A DNA stretch of 64,000 nt from an uncultured Caulobacter sp. Its GTDB lineage: Bacteria; Pseudomonadota; Alphaproteobacteria; Caulobacterales; Caulobacteraceae. The DNA lies in NCBI GenBank assembly GCA_913776195.1, contig CAJYMH010000017.1, positions 28,002 through 92,001 of the forward strand, written 5' to 3'. Both the position numbers and the translations under genes were made by a program. This document shows positions 52,225-60,009 of the stretch, one piece after another. The notes below the pieces were generated by a model. That model saw only the letters and a program-made list of their open reading frames with translations. It made no database searches and was not told where the DNA came from. Position 1 is the stretch's first letter; every line of letters starts with the position of its first letter.

Positions 52225-52787
52225 TGTCGGACGAGCCTATCGAAGCGCCGGTCGAAGAGACCCCGGCGCCGGTCATTCCCATGGATGGCGCTCAAGTCGT
52301 GGATGGCGTGGTGACAGCCGTGTGCCCATGGGCCTGCGGCGGGCTCGCCGGCATCGATCAGACCGGGGAAGGGGAGTTCCTGACCTTCGAGCCAGGCACG
52401 GTTCACGCCGGCATGGCGTGGGACGGTGAGGCGCTGACCTGGCCGGAGGTGGCCCCGGAGCCGGCGGGCCCGGTGAGGGTCACCAAGCCCGACATGCAGC
52501 GGCTGCTGACGGCCGCCCAGCGCTCGCGTCTGGCCAAGCACCGCAAGATCATCGCGGCGCTTCCGCCTGAAGCCTACGAACCCGGCTCGTCTGAAGAGCC
52601 GAACCCTGAATACGCCCCCTGGCTGATCGCCCTGGAGGACGTGTTGCTCGCGTTCGATCTGCCGGCGGAATTCATCGAGCTCGACCACCCCGACACCGTC
52701 GCAGCCATCGAGCTGTTCCGCCTGCTGGACATTGTCGAGAGCGATGACGAGGCAGCTCGTATCCTGGGCGGGGAATTTCCGGTCTAG
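52224..52787 (+). CDS. Tail-region protein, possible fibre assembly factor
   Basis: 187 residues: acidic N-terminus, a beta part (VVDGVVTAVCPWACGGLAGI) and a helical part (MQRLLTAAQRSRLAKHRKII). Position and acid/helix layout are like fibre chaperones. Its stop overlaps the convergent gene by 4 bases. Confidence 0.55.
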   Translation: MSDEPIEAPVEETPAPVIPMDGAQVVDGVVTAVCPWACGGLAGIDQTGEGEFLTFEPGTVHAGMAWDGEALTWPEVAPEPAGPVRVTKPDMQRLLTAAQRSRLAKHRKIIAALPPEAYEPGSSEEPNPEYAPWLIALEDVLLAFDLPAEFIELDHPDTVAAIELFRLLDIVESDDEAARILGGEFPV

Positions 52788-53641
52788 GTGGTGGCGATAT
52801 CCATCACCAGATCAATCACTGCGGCCAGCGGATTGTGTTTCCAGAGCAACAGGGCGGTGCCGAGCAAAAACGGCACCGCGACGCCGCCTAACTCCCACCC
52901 TACGAACTTGAGCTTGCGAACAGCCTTGATCGTATTGCTCAAGCGGTTCATTCGAGTATGCAGCGATCGAGCGGCTGTCAGGTAAAGTTCCGCTTGGCCC
53001 TTAAACTCCGAGACGTGTTGGTTGGTTTGCGTTGTTAGTTCTTCGAACTGACCGGAAAGGCGTCTCGGTAGATCAATTAGCTCAACGTGACGTGCCTTTG
53101 CGACGCGCAGGATTTCGCTGCGTACAGTTTCAGCCAGCAGTGTCGGTTCGTGGATAACTGGGTCCAAGAGCTCATGGGGCGTCTTCTGAAAGAGTGCCTG
53201 GAGCTCTGGGACAAGCATCGAAGACCAGTTCCTTAGAACCTGCTCGCTGTGTTTGCGGACTTCCGCCGGTGTCATATGCACCAAACCTGCCGTCCGCGCT
53301 TCGGTTTCAGCCAGCTGGCGAAGGATTGTCTCCATCATTCCTGACGTGTCGGACAGCTTCTGCACCGCGCTCCCAACCTTGTCGGCGGCATCCTCAACAG
53401 CGATCGGGGCGTGTGCATTTCTTGCTTCCCAGAACTCCATCAGGAAGCCGACAGTATAATAGGCCGCCGCTATCCAGAGCCCGTATCTGAGGTACGCAGG
53501 CTGCACCTCCTTGAAGGACAAACCAATCAGCCCACCACTGTCGGCGGCGCTGATGCCGGGGACGAAAGTCACCAGTAGGGCGGTACTCGCCATGAGGCTC
53601 GTTCGCTTCAGGCGGTGAAAAACCTCGTCCAAAACCATCAT
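52784..53641 (-). CDS. Membrane protein on the opposite strand (moron candidate)
   Basis: 285 residues. Two membrane helices near the N-terminus (LMASTALLVTFVPGISAADS, RYGLWIAAAYYTVGFLMEFW), a long cytoplasmic helical region of about 160 residues and a C-terminal membrane helix (GGVAVPFLLGTALLLWKHNP). GAGGGGG precedes a double ATG. It interrupts the tail genes on the opposite strand and has lower GC, so it was probably acquired separately. Candidate for superinfection exclusion or abortive infection; no family recognised. Confidence 0.65.
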   Translation of the reverse strand: MMVLDEVFHRLKRTSLMASTALLVTFVPGISAADSGGLIGLSFKEVQPAYLRYGLWIAAAYYTVGFLMEFWEARNAHAPIAVEDAADKVGSAVQKLSDTSGMMETILRQLAETEARTAGLVHMTPAEVRKHSEQVLRNWSSMLVPELQALFQKTPHELLDPVIHEPTLLAETVRSEILRVAKARHVELIDLPRRLSGQFEELTTQTNQHVSEFKGQAELYLTAARSLHTRMNRLSNTIKAVRKLKFVGWELGGVAVPFLLGTALLLWKHNPLAAVIDLVMDIATT

Positions 53642-53715
53642 CGCCCCCTCTCGCGAACACGTGTGCAATTTCTATTGCGCAGCTTTCGCGCGAGCAATCA
53701 TTCGAGGGACGCCCC

Positions 53716-54984
53716 ATGCTCGCCCGCCAACGCCGCTTTCTCTCTACCCCGGAGCAGGACCCCTATGGCGATATCCGCGCCGCCTATCCCGATGCGCTGA
53801 TCTATGACTTCGCCGGCGTCGAGAAGAAGACGGGGGGAAAGCCCTACTTCCTGAAGGACCGGAAGAGGGGGCTGCATCCGCGAGAGCTGGGCGGGTGGAG
53901 CTATACCAAGTCGGGCATCCTGACTTTCGTCGATCCATCGCTGGCGGTTCAACAACGAGGGGCCAACGACGACACGGTTTTGCCGACTGATGGCGGCTTA
54001 CCGGTGCACCAGGCGGCCACGAACATCTGCAACGCCGCCAACTGGAACCCTACTGCCACCACCAACCTGACGGCCTATGGCTCGACGCTCACGGTTGTTC
54101 AGGTCGCCGACTTGCCTGCCAACGTCAGGACGGCTCTGCTCCGTCGCTACCCTCGTGCGACAAGTGTCTACAAGTGCGTTTGCCCAGGCGTAGCCGTCTT
54201 CGAAGGCGTGGGCATCAGCGGCCAGCTGGCGGCCAACACCCCCGGCTCGCTTCAGGTCTCTGGATTCGTGGAAAGCGGCGCAGTTCCCCGATTTGGGCTG
54301 CGTGGATCGACAAACCTGACCGGAGGCTCCCAAGCCCTCGGCGTGGATTTCGAGATCATGTCGGTGGAGAACATCCAGAGCACCGCCGCGCGAGCGATGG
54401 GCATACACACGCAAAGCAGCGGCGATCCACAGGCGACTACCTTCTACTTCCACATGTTCCAGCTGGAGACGGGCACTTTCTGCACATCCTGCATTCCGTC
54501 TTCCACTACGGGAGGTGCGTCGAGAGGGGGTGTTGATGCTGGGTTTACGTTCGATGTGACTGCCGGCGCGGACGTGCTGCTTTCGGGCGTGACCGCACTG
54601 AGCAACATTTCAGGCGTAACGCAGACGATCCTCAACATCAGTGATGGCACGTCGGCCAACCAGATCATTGTGGAGCGACAATCCACCAATCTCATAGCCG
54701 CGCGCGTGCTCGTCGCTTCTGTAAACTCGCAGATCGCGACGGTGTCGAAGGCGGGGGCGCGGACATTGGGTTGGGCCGTGCGTCGCGTTGGCGATTTATG
54801 GTCTCTGTATGCAGACGGGGTCTTGATAGGGTCGCTGACCATCGTTGGGCTGCCCACCATCTCGACCGGCAAACTTGGGGCGACGCGCTTGGCTGGCGCG
54901 CAGGTAAACGGTGCGATCATGCGCCAAACGGCCCAACTCGGCGGGTCTGCTGCTCTTGCTCAGCAGCTTTCTCAGGCCGCCTGA
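53716..54984 (+). CDS. Large tail fibre protein, concanavalin-like C-terminus
   Basis: 422 residues. The N-terminus (ARQRRFLSTPEQDPYGDIRA) links to the virion. Middle blocks (NICNAANWNPTATTNLTAYG, YPRATSVYKCVCPGVAVFEG) and the C-terminal LWSLYADGVLIGSLTIVGLP, which resembles LamG/concanavalin folds, suggest a sugar-binding receptor protein. Separated from the other tail genes by the minus-strand membrane gene. Confidence 0.7.
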   Translation: MLARQRRFLSTPEQDPYGDIRAAYPDALIYDFAGVEKKTGGKPYFLKDRKRGLHPRELGGWSYTKSGILTFVDPSLAVQQRGANDDTVLPTDGGLPVHQAATNICNAANWNPTATTNLTAYGSTLTVVQVADLPANVRTALLRRYPRATSVYKCVCPGVAVFEGVGISGQLAANTPGSLQVSGFVESGAVPRFGLRGSTNLTGGSQALGVDFEIMSVENIQSTAARAMGIHTQSSGDPQATTFYFHMFQLETGTFCTSCIPSSTTGGASRGGVDAGFTFDVTAGADVLLSGVTALSNISGVTQTILNISDGTSANQIIVERQSTNLIAARVLVASVNSQIATVSKAGARTLGWAVRRVGDLWSLYADGVLIGSLTIVGLPTISTGKLGATRLAGAQVNGAIMRQTAQLGGSAALAQQLSQAA

Positions 54985-55211
54985 TGTCCAGGCTTAAGCG
55001 CTGGCCCATGGCCGTGCTGATCGCCATCGATCAGCTGGCCAACGCGATCCTCATGGGCAACGAGGACGACACGATCAGCTCGCGTGCCTGGAAGGCCAAG
55101 ACCAAGGGCCGGCTCTGGGGGCGCATCGCCGTCCCAATCATCGACGCGATCTTCCTTCCCCTGCAGGGCCCCGACCACTGCCGCCTGTCGGCCGAGTGGG
55201 ACGAACACTGA
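54984..55211 (+). CDS. Small conserved phage protein near lysis genes
   Basis: 75 residues: VLIAIDQLANAILMGNEDDT, ISSRAWKAKTKG, PDHCRLSAEWD. A widespread type of small membrane-associated protein beside lysis genes; role unknown. Its ATG overlaps the fibre stop. Confidence 0.75.
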   Translation: MSRLKRWPMAVLIAIDQLANAILMGNEDDTISSRAWKAKTKGRLWGRIAVPIIDAIFLPLQGPDHCRLSAEWDEH

Positions 55212-55321
55212 CCAAAGTCGGCCGGGGATAACGCCGGCTTCTCCGCCCCGACCCGGGCGCCATCACCATGACCTTCATCATCTCGAACAACCGCCCGGGC
55301 CTCCCGGGCAGGGGAACCCCC

Positions 55322-55522
55322 ATGTCTCTGAAAGCCGCCGCGGTCGAGTTCTGCTCGCGCAGCTCCGTCACCTGCAGCGCCACCGCCACCGCGTACACCG
55401 CCAGGGCCCTAGGCCAGATCGACCTGGCCGACATCGCCGCCCTGGTGGCGATCGTCGCCGGCGTGATTCAGGCGGGCTACACGCTGTGGAATTGGCGGCG
55501 TCAGGCGAGGGCCAAGTCGTGA
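55322..55522 (+). CDS. Holin-like membrane protein
   Basis: 66 residues with a helix DLADIAALVAIVAGVIQAGY and a basic C-terminus (WNWRRQARAKS). One clear membrane helix and a position directly before the endolysin suggest a holin or pinholin. Its TGA overlaps the endolysin GTG. Confidence 0.6.
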   Translation: MSLKAAAVEFCSRSSVTCSATATAYTARALGQIDLADIAALVAIVAGVIQAGYTLWNWRRQARAKS

Positions 55523-56019
55523 CGGCCGCGCGGGCGATCGCCGGCGGCGTCGCGGCCGCCATCCTCGCCGCCGCGGCTCTGGTCGCGCCGAATGTCGCCA
55601 CCTTCGAAGGCGTGGTGAAAACGGGTTATCGTGACCCGATCGGCGTCGTCACGGCGTGCGCCGGACACACCGCCACCGCCGAGCTGGGCCGCAAGTACTC
55701 GGACGCCGAGTGCGACGCGCTGCTGGCCGAGGACCTAGTCGAGCATGGCGCCGACATCGCCGCGTGCCTTCCCTCCCAGCTGCCGGTGAAGGTGCGCGGC
55801 GCGTTCACGTCGTTCGCCTTCAACATCGGCGCGCGCAAGTTCTGCGGATCGGGAGCTGCCCAGGCAGCCCGGGCCGGTGATCTCGCCAAGGCCTGCCGCC
55901 GCATCAATGAGTCGGACATCGGTAAGCCCCAGTGGGTCTCCGCCGGCGGGCGTGTCCTTCCCGGCCTGGTCACGCGCCGGGCTTGGGAGCGCGCGCTTTG
56001 TGAGGAGGGCCTAGCGTGA
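55519..56019 (+). CDS. SAR endolysin (GH24 lysozyme)
   Basis: 166 residues from GTG 55519. The N-terminal helix (AIAGGVAAAILAAAALVAPN) is rich in Ala and Gly, as in signal-arrest-release endolysins, which stay tethered until the membrane is depolarised. The GH24 triad is E30, D39 and T45 (FEGVVKTGYRDPIGVVTACA), with the same 9 and 6 residue spacing as T4 lysozyme. It cuts peptidoglycan glycan strands. Confidence 0.9.
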   Translation: MTAARAIAGGVAAAILAAAALVAPNVATFEGVVKTGYRDPIGVVTACAGHTATAELGRKYSDAECDALLAEDLVEHGADIAACLPSQLPVKVRGAFTSFAFNIGARKFCGSGAAQAARAGDLAKACRRINESDIGKPQWVSAGGRVLPGLVTRRAWERALCEEGLA

Positions 56020-56360
56020 GGCGCTTTGATCCCGTCTGGATCGCCGCCGGCGTCCTTGTCGTGGTGTTCGCGATCGCCGCCGCCTGGTCGTTCGATCCGT
56101 TCGGCCGCCGGCGCAAAGCCGAGGAGCAGCTGGCCACCACGGCCGCGCGCCTCGAGGTCGTGACCAAGGCGGCCGGAATCGACAACCGAACCGCCATGAA
56201 CCGGGCCGAGGCCCTCAAGACCGCCGAGGAGGCGAAGGATGAAATCGACAAAGCGCCTGACCTGGGCGTCGCTCTTGATCGCTACGGCGCTGGGATTGAC
56301 CGCGTGCGCGCACAAGGCCGAGCCCCGGTTCTTTCCGCTCAGCGAAGCCGACGAGACTGA
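56016..56360 (+). CDS. Inner-membrane spanin (Rz-like)
   Basis: 114 residues: one N-terminal membrane helix (WIAAGVLVVVFAIAAAWSF) and a long periplasmic helix (KAEEQLATTAARLEVVTKAA). Follows the endolysin by ATGA overlap. Works with the lipoprotein nested in its 3' end to fuse inner and outer membranes at lysis. Confidence 0.75.
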   Translation: MRRFDPVWIAAGVLVVVFAIAAAWSFDPFGRRRKAEEQLATTAARLEVVTKAAGIDNRTAMNRAEALKTAEEAKDEIDKAPDLGVALDRYGAGIDRVRAQGRAPVLSAQRSRRD

Positions 56361-56592
56361 AACACCCGACGCGCAGCGCCCCCAGCTGGGCGAGCTGCGC
56401 GCGGTGGCGCCGGGATCCGCGGAGGCGGCTGAGCGGACCTATCTGTTCGACCAGGTGATCGTTCCGCTGCTCAAGTTCAGTCTGGACCAGGAGGCGACTG
56501 TCGCCGGAGAGCGTCAGCGCGCCAACGGTCTGGTCGCAAAGGCGAAGGCGCTCAATGAGGTGATGGCGAAGGGTAAGTTGACCGTTCGCTGA
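56239..56592 (+). CDS. Outer-membrane spanin lipoprotein (Rz1-like), overlapping Rz
   Basis: 117 residues in another frame. Lipobox GLTAC with Cys23, then a periplasmic part with a helix (EATVAGERQRANGLVAKAKA). The first 122 bases overlap the Rz-like gene, the common overlapped spanin layout. Longer than many Rz1 proteins. Confidence 0.75.
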   Translation: MKSTKRLTWASLLIATALGLTACAHKAEPRFFPLSEADETETPDAQRPQLGELRAVAPGSAEAAERTYLFDQVIVPLLKFSLDQEATVAGERQRANGLVAKAKALNEVMAKGKLTVR

Positions 56593-56670
56593 CCCAGGCG
56601 CAGTGTCAGCCGCGCAATCGCGACGCCCTCCATTGGCCCCGTCAGCTTCGGCTGGCGGGGCCTTTGTGAT

Positions 56671-56952
56671 TTATGCACTTGGCCCGCCAACCTCGGCGCC
56701 GCCTTGGTCGAGGTCCTCGGCCGCGATGGTCGGCACTGCCAGCTCAGCGGAAATCCTGGCCAAGGCGTAATCTCGCACGTCGATCGGGACGTCCGGCCGG
56801 GCTAAGCGGTCCTCAAGCGACGTGCGTTCGATACAGTATTGGTCATTCTCCGGCACCCAAACGCGACCTGCTGTGCGGCCCGGGTGTAGCAAGAGGCCGT
56901 TGATCAGCATGTCGACGCCGAACCTGGTGCGCGGATCCTGGTTGTCGTTCAC
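56671..56952 (-). CDS. Unknown protein of the attR-side minus cassette
   Basis: 93 residues: NDNQDPRTRFGVDMLINGLL, LHPGRTAGRVWVPENDQYCI, DVRDYALARISAELAVPTIA. Third gene of a minus-strand cassette; start shares a base with the stop before it. Not recognised. Confidence 0.55.
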   Translation of the reverse strand: MNDNQDPRTRFGVDMLINGLLLHPGRTAGRVWVPENDQYCIERTSLEDRLARPDVPIDVRDYALARISAELAVPTIAAEDLDQGGAEVGGPSA

Positions 56953-57224
56953 TAACTTGGAGGTCCCTGGTTCACATCGTACCCTTGCTTACAGTACGCG
57001 GCCGTCACACGGGCCCCGCATCCGTCGATCGAGCAGACTAAGCGCTCAGCTAAGTCGCGGGCGCGAACTTCGCGAGGGAAGCGCCCCAGAAAATGATGGT
57101 CTAGGGTCCGCTCGTGGCCGTTGGCGCACCGTACCGGCATGAACCAACCCTTTTCGAGCCAAGTGCCGATCGTGTGGTGCTGATCATATCGCCCAGCGGC
57201 GTCGCCGTACCAGGTGAAGGTCAT
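56952..57224 (-). CDS. Unknown zinc-binding-like protein
   Basis: 90 residues from ATG 57224: TFTWYGDAAGRYDQHHTIGT, FMPVRCANGHERTLDHHFLG, RLVCSIDGCGARVTAAYCKQ. The spacing of Cys and His (RCANGH, CSIDGCGA, YC) looks like a zinc-ribbon. ATGA overlap with the gene before it. Confidence 0.6.
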   Translation of the reverse strand: MTFTWYGDAAGRYDQHHTIGTWLEKGWFMPVRCANGHERTLDHHFLGRFPREVRARDLAERLVCSIDGCGARVTAAYCKQGYDVNQGPPS

Positions 57225-57490
57225 TTCGGGTGCTCCAAGCGGCGGGTCATGGTGCTGAGCCCGCCGGAATAACGGAAGTGCACTCGGCCGCTGCAGGGCG
57301 GTCTGCAAGGCGGATGCTTCTCGACTAGGGAATAGTCCCGGCCATAGCGCGGATCGCGGGCGATTACCTGCAGGGCGACAGGCCCCCCTTTCCCGCAGGT
57401 TTGGCACGACCAGCACACAACCGCCCGGGCGTCGATCATCGCCCCTACCGTCTGGACCCATGAGGGGAGAAATGCCGCCTTCTTCGCCAT
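57221..57490 (-). CDS. Unknown zinc-finger-like protein, first of the cassette
   Basis: 89 residues: AKKAAFLPSWVQTVGAMIDA, RAVVCWSCQTCGKGGPVALQ, KHPPCRPPCSGRVHF. C26-x2-C29-x2-C32 and a later C-x3-C suggest metal binding. It starts the three-gene cassette 140 bases from attR. Not recognised. Confidence 0.6.
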   Translation of the reverse strand: MAKKAAFLPSWVQTVGAMIDARAVVCWSCQTCGKGGPVALQVIARDPRYGRDYSLVEKHPPCRPPCSGRVHFRYSGGLSTMTRRLEHPK

Positions 57491-57627
57491 GCGGGACTCG
57501 TACGCCCGGCGAGAAACGAGAACAAGACGAGAACATGCGTCGCCTGTGGATAGGCGTCAACGTTTGGCGAGGCGAAGCGTTTTACACTCGGCCAACTGTA
57601 AGCCTCTGAAAGTAAAAGGCTCGCCTC

Positions 57628-57680
57628 AGATTGTGGCTCTAGAGGTCCTCAGTTCGAACCTGAGAGGTGGTACCATTCGC
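57628..57680. repeat. attR core (53 bp)
   Basis: Perfect copy of the 3' part of tRNA-His plus 5 bases (attL at 18279-18331). It contains the anticodon loop to CCA of the tRNA but not its 5' half, so it is not a functional tRNA gene. Confidence 0.96.
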
Positions 57681-57685
57681 TTGAT

Positions 57686-57711
57686 AAGGCCCGGCGGCGA
57701 CGTCGGGCCTT
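57686..57711 (+). terminator. Original chromosomal terminator of tRNA-His, displaced by the prophage
   Basis: An 8-bp stem AAGGCCCG/CGGGCCTT with a 10-base loop and a T-rich end, 5 bases after attR. On excision it would again sit directly behind the tRNA. Confidence 0.65.
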
Positions 57712-57749
57712 TCTCGTTTTCACCATCCGCTGCAGGCTGTTCGTCGAAT

Positions 57750-57767
57750 ATTGCGTAAAAACGCAAT
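57750..57767. promoter_or_regulatory. Inverted repeat ATTGCGT-N4-ACGCAAT before the S-layer-like gene
   Basis: Perfect 7-bp arms around AAAA. A TTGACC element follows at 57776 and an AT-rich TTTTACATAC at 57791, so the repeat lies just upstream of the likely promoter. Confidence 0.5.
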
Positions 57768-57833
57768 TGCAGCGCTTGACCCGTACAGCATTTTACATAC
57801 CCTCCGCTCAACCTTTCGTAGCGGAGCCGCGTG

Positions 57834-59936
57834 ATGGCGACCATCCATACCCTGAAGACCCAGTACAGCGCGGTGATGCGCGTGAACTACGCGGCCATCT
57901 CCAAGGCCGATAGCACGCTTCTGGCCGACCTGGCGGCCAAGGTGGACGCATCCACCATCACCCTCGACGCGGCCACGGCGGAGATCGCCAAGCTGGCGAT
58001 CAACACCACGACGGTGGCCAACCTGTCCTACTACTTCTTCACCGGGGCGACCCCGCGAGCTGGCGGGCTGGACTATCTGATCTCGCCCACCGGCGGGAAC
58101 CCGAACAGCCTCAACTCGAGCTACTACCAGTCCTTCAACATGGAGAACCGGTTCATCAATTTCGCGGTGAACCTGGGTAAGGGCGGCGAGGGTGCGACCA
58201 GCTTCACCACAGCCTACGGCGCGCTGTCGCTGAGCGAGGCGACCACCAAGGCCTACACCACCATCTTCGGCTTCGCGCCGGCGGCCGGCAAGATCGCCGA
58301 GCTGCTCGACGCGCAGGTGCCGAACGGCCTGGGCGGGACCTATGCCCGTTCGCAGTACTTCGCCGCCATCGGACTGGACGGCGCGACCGGGCAGGGAACC
58401 AAGGCCGCCATGGTCGGCTGGCTGATGGCGGAGGCGGCCAAGGCGAACCTCGGCGCCTATGTAACGGCCAACAACGCGTTCCTGGCGGACCTGATGGATG
58501 ACGGCGCGGCGCTGTTCAATGTCGACCTGCTGGGGGCCTACGGCGTGCAACCAGCTCATCCCGCCGGAGCGAGTATCGCGGTCACGGCTTCGCAGAGCGT
58601 CACGCTGGAGGCCTCCGACGCGGCCTTGCGCGCCACGACCGGCAGCGACACTGTGACGGGGACGGTCTCCAACGCCGGCCAGACCATTGCGACGGGCGAG
58701 GGGAACGACACCATCACCTTCACCGGCGCGGTCGGTTCGCTGATCGACGGCGGTGCCGGGAACGACATCATCACGGTCGCTCAGCTAAATGCGTCCGTTC
58801 CGGTGCTCGGCGGCGCGGCGAACGGCACGGTCAACGGCGGCGCCGGCAATGACCTGATCACCGTCGGCAAGGCGGCGGATGGGGCGGTCATCGACGGCGG
58901 CGCTGGCGACGACACCCTGATCATCGGGATGGATGTCGAGTTCTTCAGCAAGACGATCATCAAAAACGTCGAGCACCTTGTCTTCGACAACGCCAAGATC
59001 CAGTTCGGCGGGATTAAGACGACGGACATGGTCGGACTGAAGGACGTCACCGTCCATTCCACCGACGGGCTGCGCCTGGACGATCTGGCGAATGGCGTGG
59101 CGCTCAATCTCGACGCCCAGACGGGCGGAGTCGTTACGGCGAACTATCATACCGAACTGGTCTTCGTAGGCGGGCACGCCTCCCAAACGGTCGGGGTCTC
59201 CTCGGTGACGGTCAATCTTGACGGAGTGATCAGCCCCGCCGCAAAGCCGACCGACCTTAAGGTCACCGGCAACCACGGCCCGCTGATCCTGAACGTCCAG
59301 AGCAACAGCGCTTTGGGCGCGGTCACGAGCGAAGGCCCCGGCGTCAGCGGAGTCGTTCATGTGAAGGGCCTAGGCGTTCTGACCGCCAAGCTGGTCGGCA
59401 TTCAGACCCTGGATGCGTCGGCCGCGGCGGGCGTGAATGTCTCGATGAGCGGTTCGGGTGCGGCCATGACCGCCGTGCTGTCCAGCGGCGCCGACACTCT
59501 GGCGCTCGACCTCCGCGCAGCCGCCACCCGGACGGTGACGCTGGGCGAGGGCGCGGACACCTTCAAGCTGTTCCAAGACGGTTTCGCTGCGCCCCGCTTC
59601 AGCAACCTGACGGTGGAAGACAACAAGGTCACGACCATGGCGTTCATCACCGACTTCGCCAAGGGCGTGGACAAGGTCGATCTGGGCGTCGAGATCGCCG
59701 CCTTGAACACGGTCAGCAGCGGTGCGGCCACGACGTTCGAGCAGGCGCTGATCAACGCCTCGAGCGCCGTCGCGGCCAACAGCACCGGCGTCTTCGAGCA
59801 CGGCGGCGACACCTACATCTACCGCCAGGACGCCACAGTCGGCGTGAACACCGGCGACGGCCTGATCAAGTTGGTCGGCGTGACGGGGCTGACCCTCGCC
59901 ACGGGCGCGGCGACGGGCGACATTCATTACGGGTAA
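57834..59936 (+). CDS. RsaA-like S-layer/RTX surface protein
   Basis: 700 residues from ATG 57834 (CGGAG upstream). The N-terminal 240 resemble the LPS-anchoring domain of Caulobacter RsaA: TTTVANLSYYFFTGATPRAG, GLDYLISPTGGNPNSLNSSY, YQSFNMENRFINFAVNLGKG. RTX calcium-binding nonapeptides follow at about 303-360 (LIDGGAGNDIITV, VNGGAGNDLITV, VIDGGAGDDTLII). The C-terminus is an unprocessed type I secretion-type end. No signal peptide, as for type I exported proteins. It is shorter than RsaA (1026 residues). Transporter genes are not in view. Confidence 0.85.
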   Translation: MATIHTLKTQYSAVMRVNYAAISKADSTLLADLAAKVDASTITLDAATAEIAKLAINTTTVANLSYYFFTGATPRAGGLDYLISPTGGNPNSLNSSYYQSFNMENRFINFAVNLGKGGEGATSFTTAYGALSLSEATTKAYTTIFGFAPAAGKIAELLDAQVPNGLGGTYARSQYFAAIGLDGATGQGTKAAMVGWLMAEAAKANLGAYVTANNAFLADLMDDGAALFNVDLLGAYGVQPAHPAGASIAVTASQSVTLEASDAALRATTGSDTVTGTVSNAGQTIATGEGNDTITFTGAVGSLIDGGAGNDIITVAQLNASVPVLGGAANGTVNGGAGNDLITVGKAADGAVIDGGAGDDTLIIGMDVEFFSKTIIKNVEHLVFDNAKIQFGGIKTTDMVGLKDVTVHSTDGLRLDDLANGVALNLDAQTGGVVTANYHTELVFVGGHASQTVGVSSVTVNLDGVISPAAKPTDLKVTGNHGPLILNVQSNSALGAVTSEGPGVSGVVHVKGLGVLTAKLVGIQTLDASAAAGVNVSMSGSGAAMTAVLSSGADTLALDLRAAATRTVTLGEGADTFKLFQDGFAAPRFSNLTVEDNKVTTMAFITDFAKGVDKVDLGVEIAALNTVSSGAATTFEQALINASSAVAANSTGVFEHGGDTYIYRQDATVGVNTGDGLIKLVGVTGLTLATGAATGDIHYG

Positions 59937-59982
59937 TTGGCACCACGGCTGATCAGGCGTTTCGGCGCTGAAAGGCAGGAGG

Positions 59983-60009
59983 GAGCGGCGGTGACGCCGC
60001 TCGCTTTTC
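59983..60009 (+). terminator. Terminator of the S-layer-like gene
   Basis: A perfect 8-bp stem GAGCGGCG/CGCCGCTC with GTGA loop, then GCTTTTCT. Lies 46 bases after the stop, at the convergent end with the efflux genes. Confidence 0.8.

Larger units (their letters stand above)
18279..57680. mobile_element. Prophage (temperate siphophage, about 39.35 kb) in tRNA-His
   Basis: Bounded by perfect 53-bp direct repeats at 18279-18331 and 57628-57680; the excised circle would be 39,349 bp. It contains an integrase beside attL, an excisionase-like protein, a CI/Cro-type switch, a replication protein, terminase, portal, protease, HK97 capsid, tail, tape-measure and lysis genes, in standard lambdoid/HK97 order. 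No structural gene looks broken, so it may still be inducible. The tail tube, tape measure and tail chaperone indicate a long non-contractile tail. Confidence 0.97.

Noticed and set aside
57628..57675. Apparent second tRNA-His near the right prophage end
   Set aside because: Only the 3' half from position 30 is present; it is the attR copy.
18279..57680. CRISPR array or insertion sequence inside the prophage
   Set aside because: No spaced direct repeats of CRISPR size and no transposase were seen; the only recombinases are the two tyrosine enzymes.
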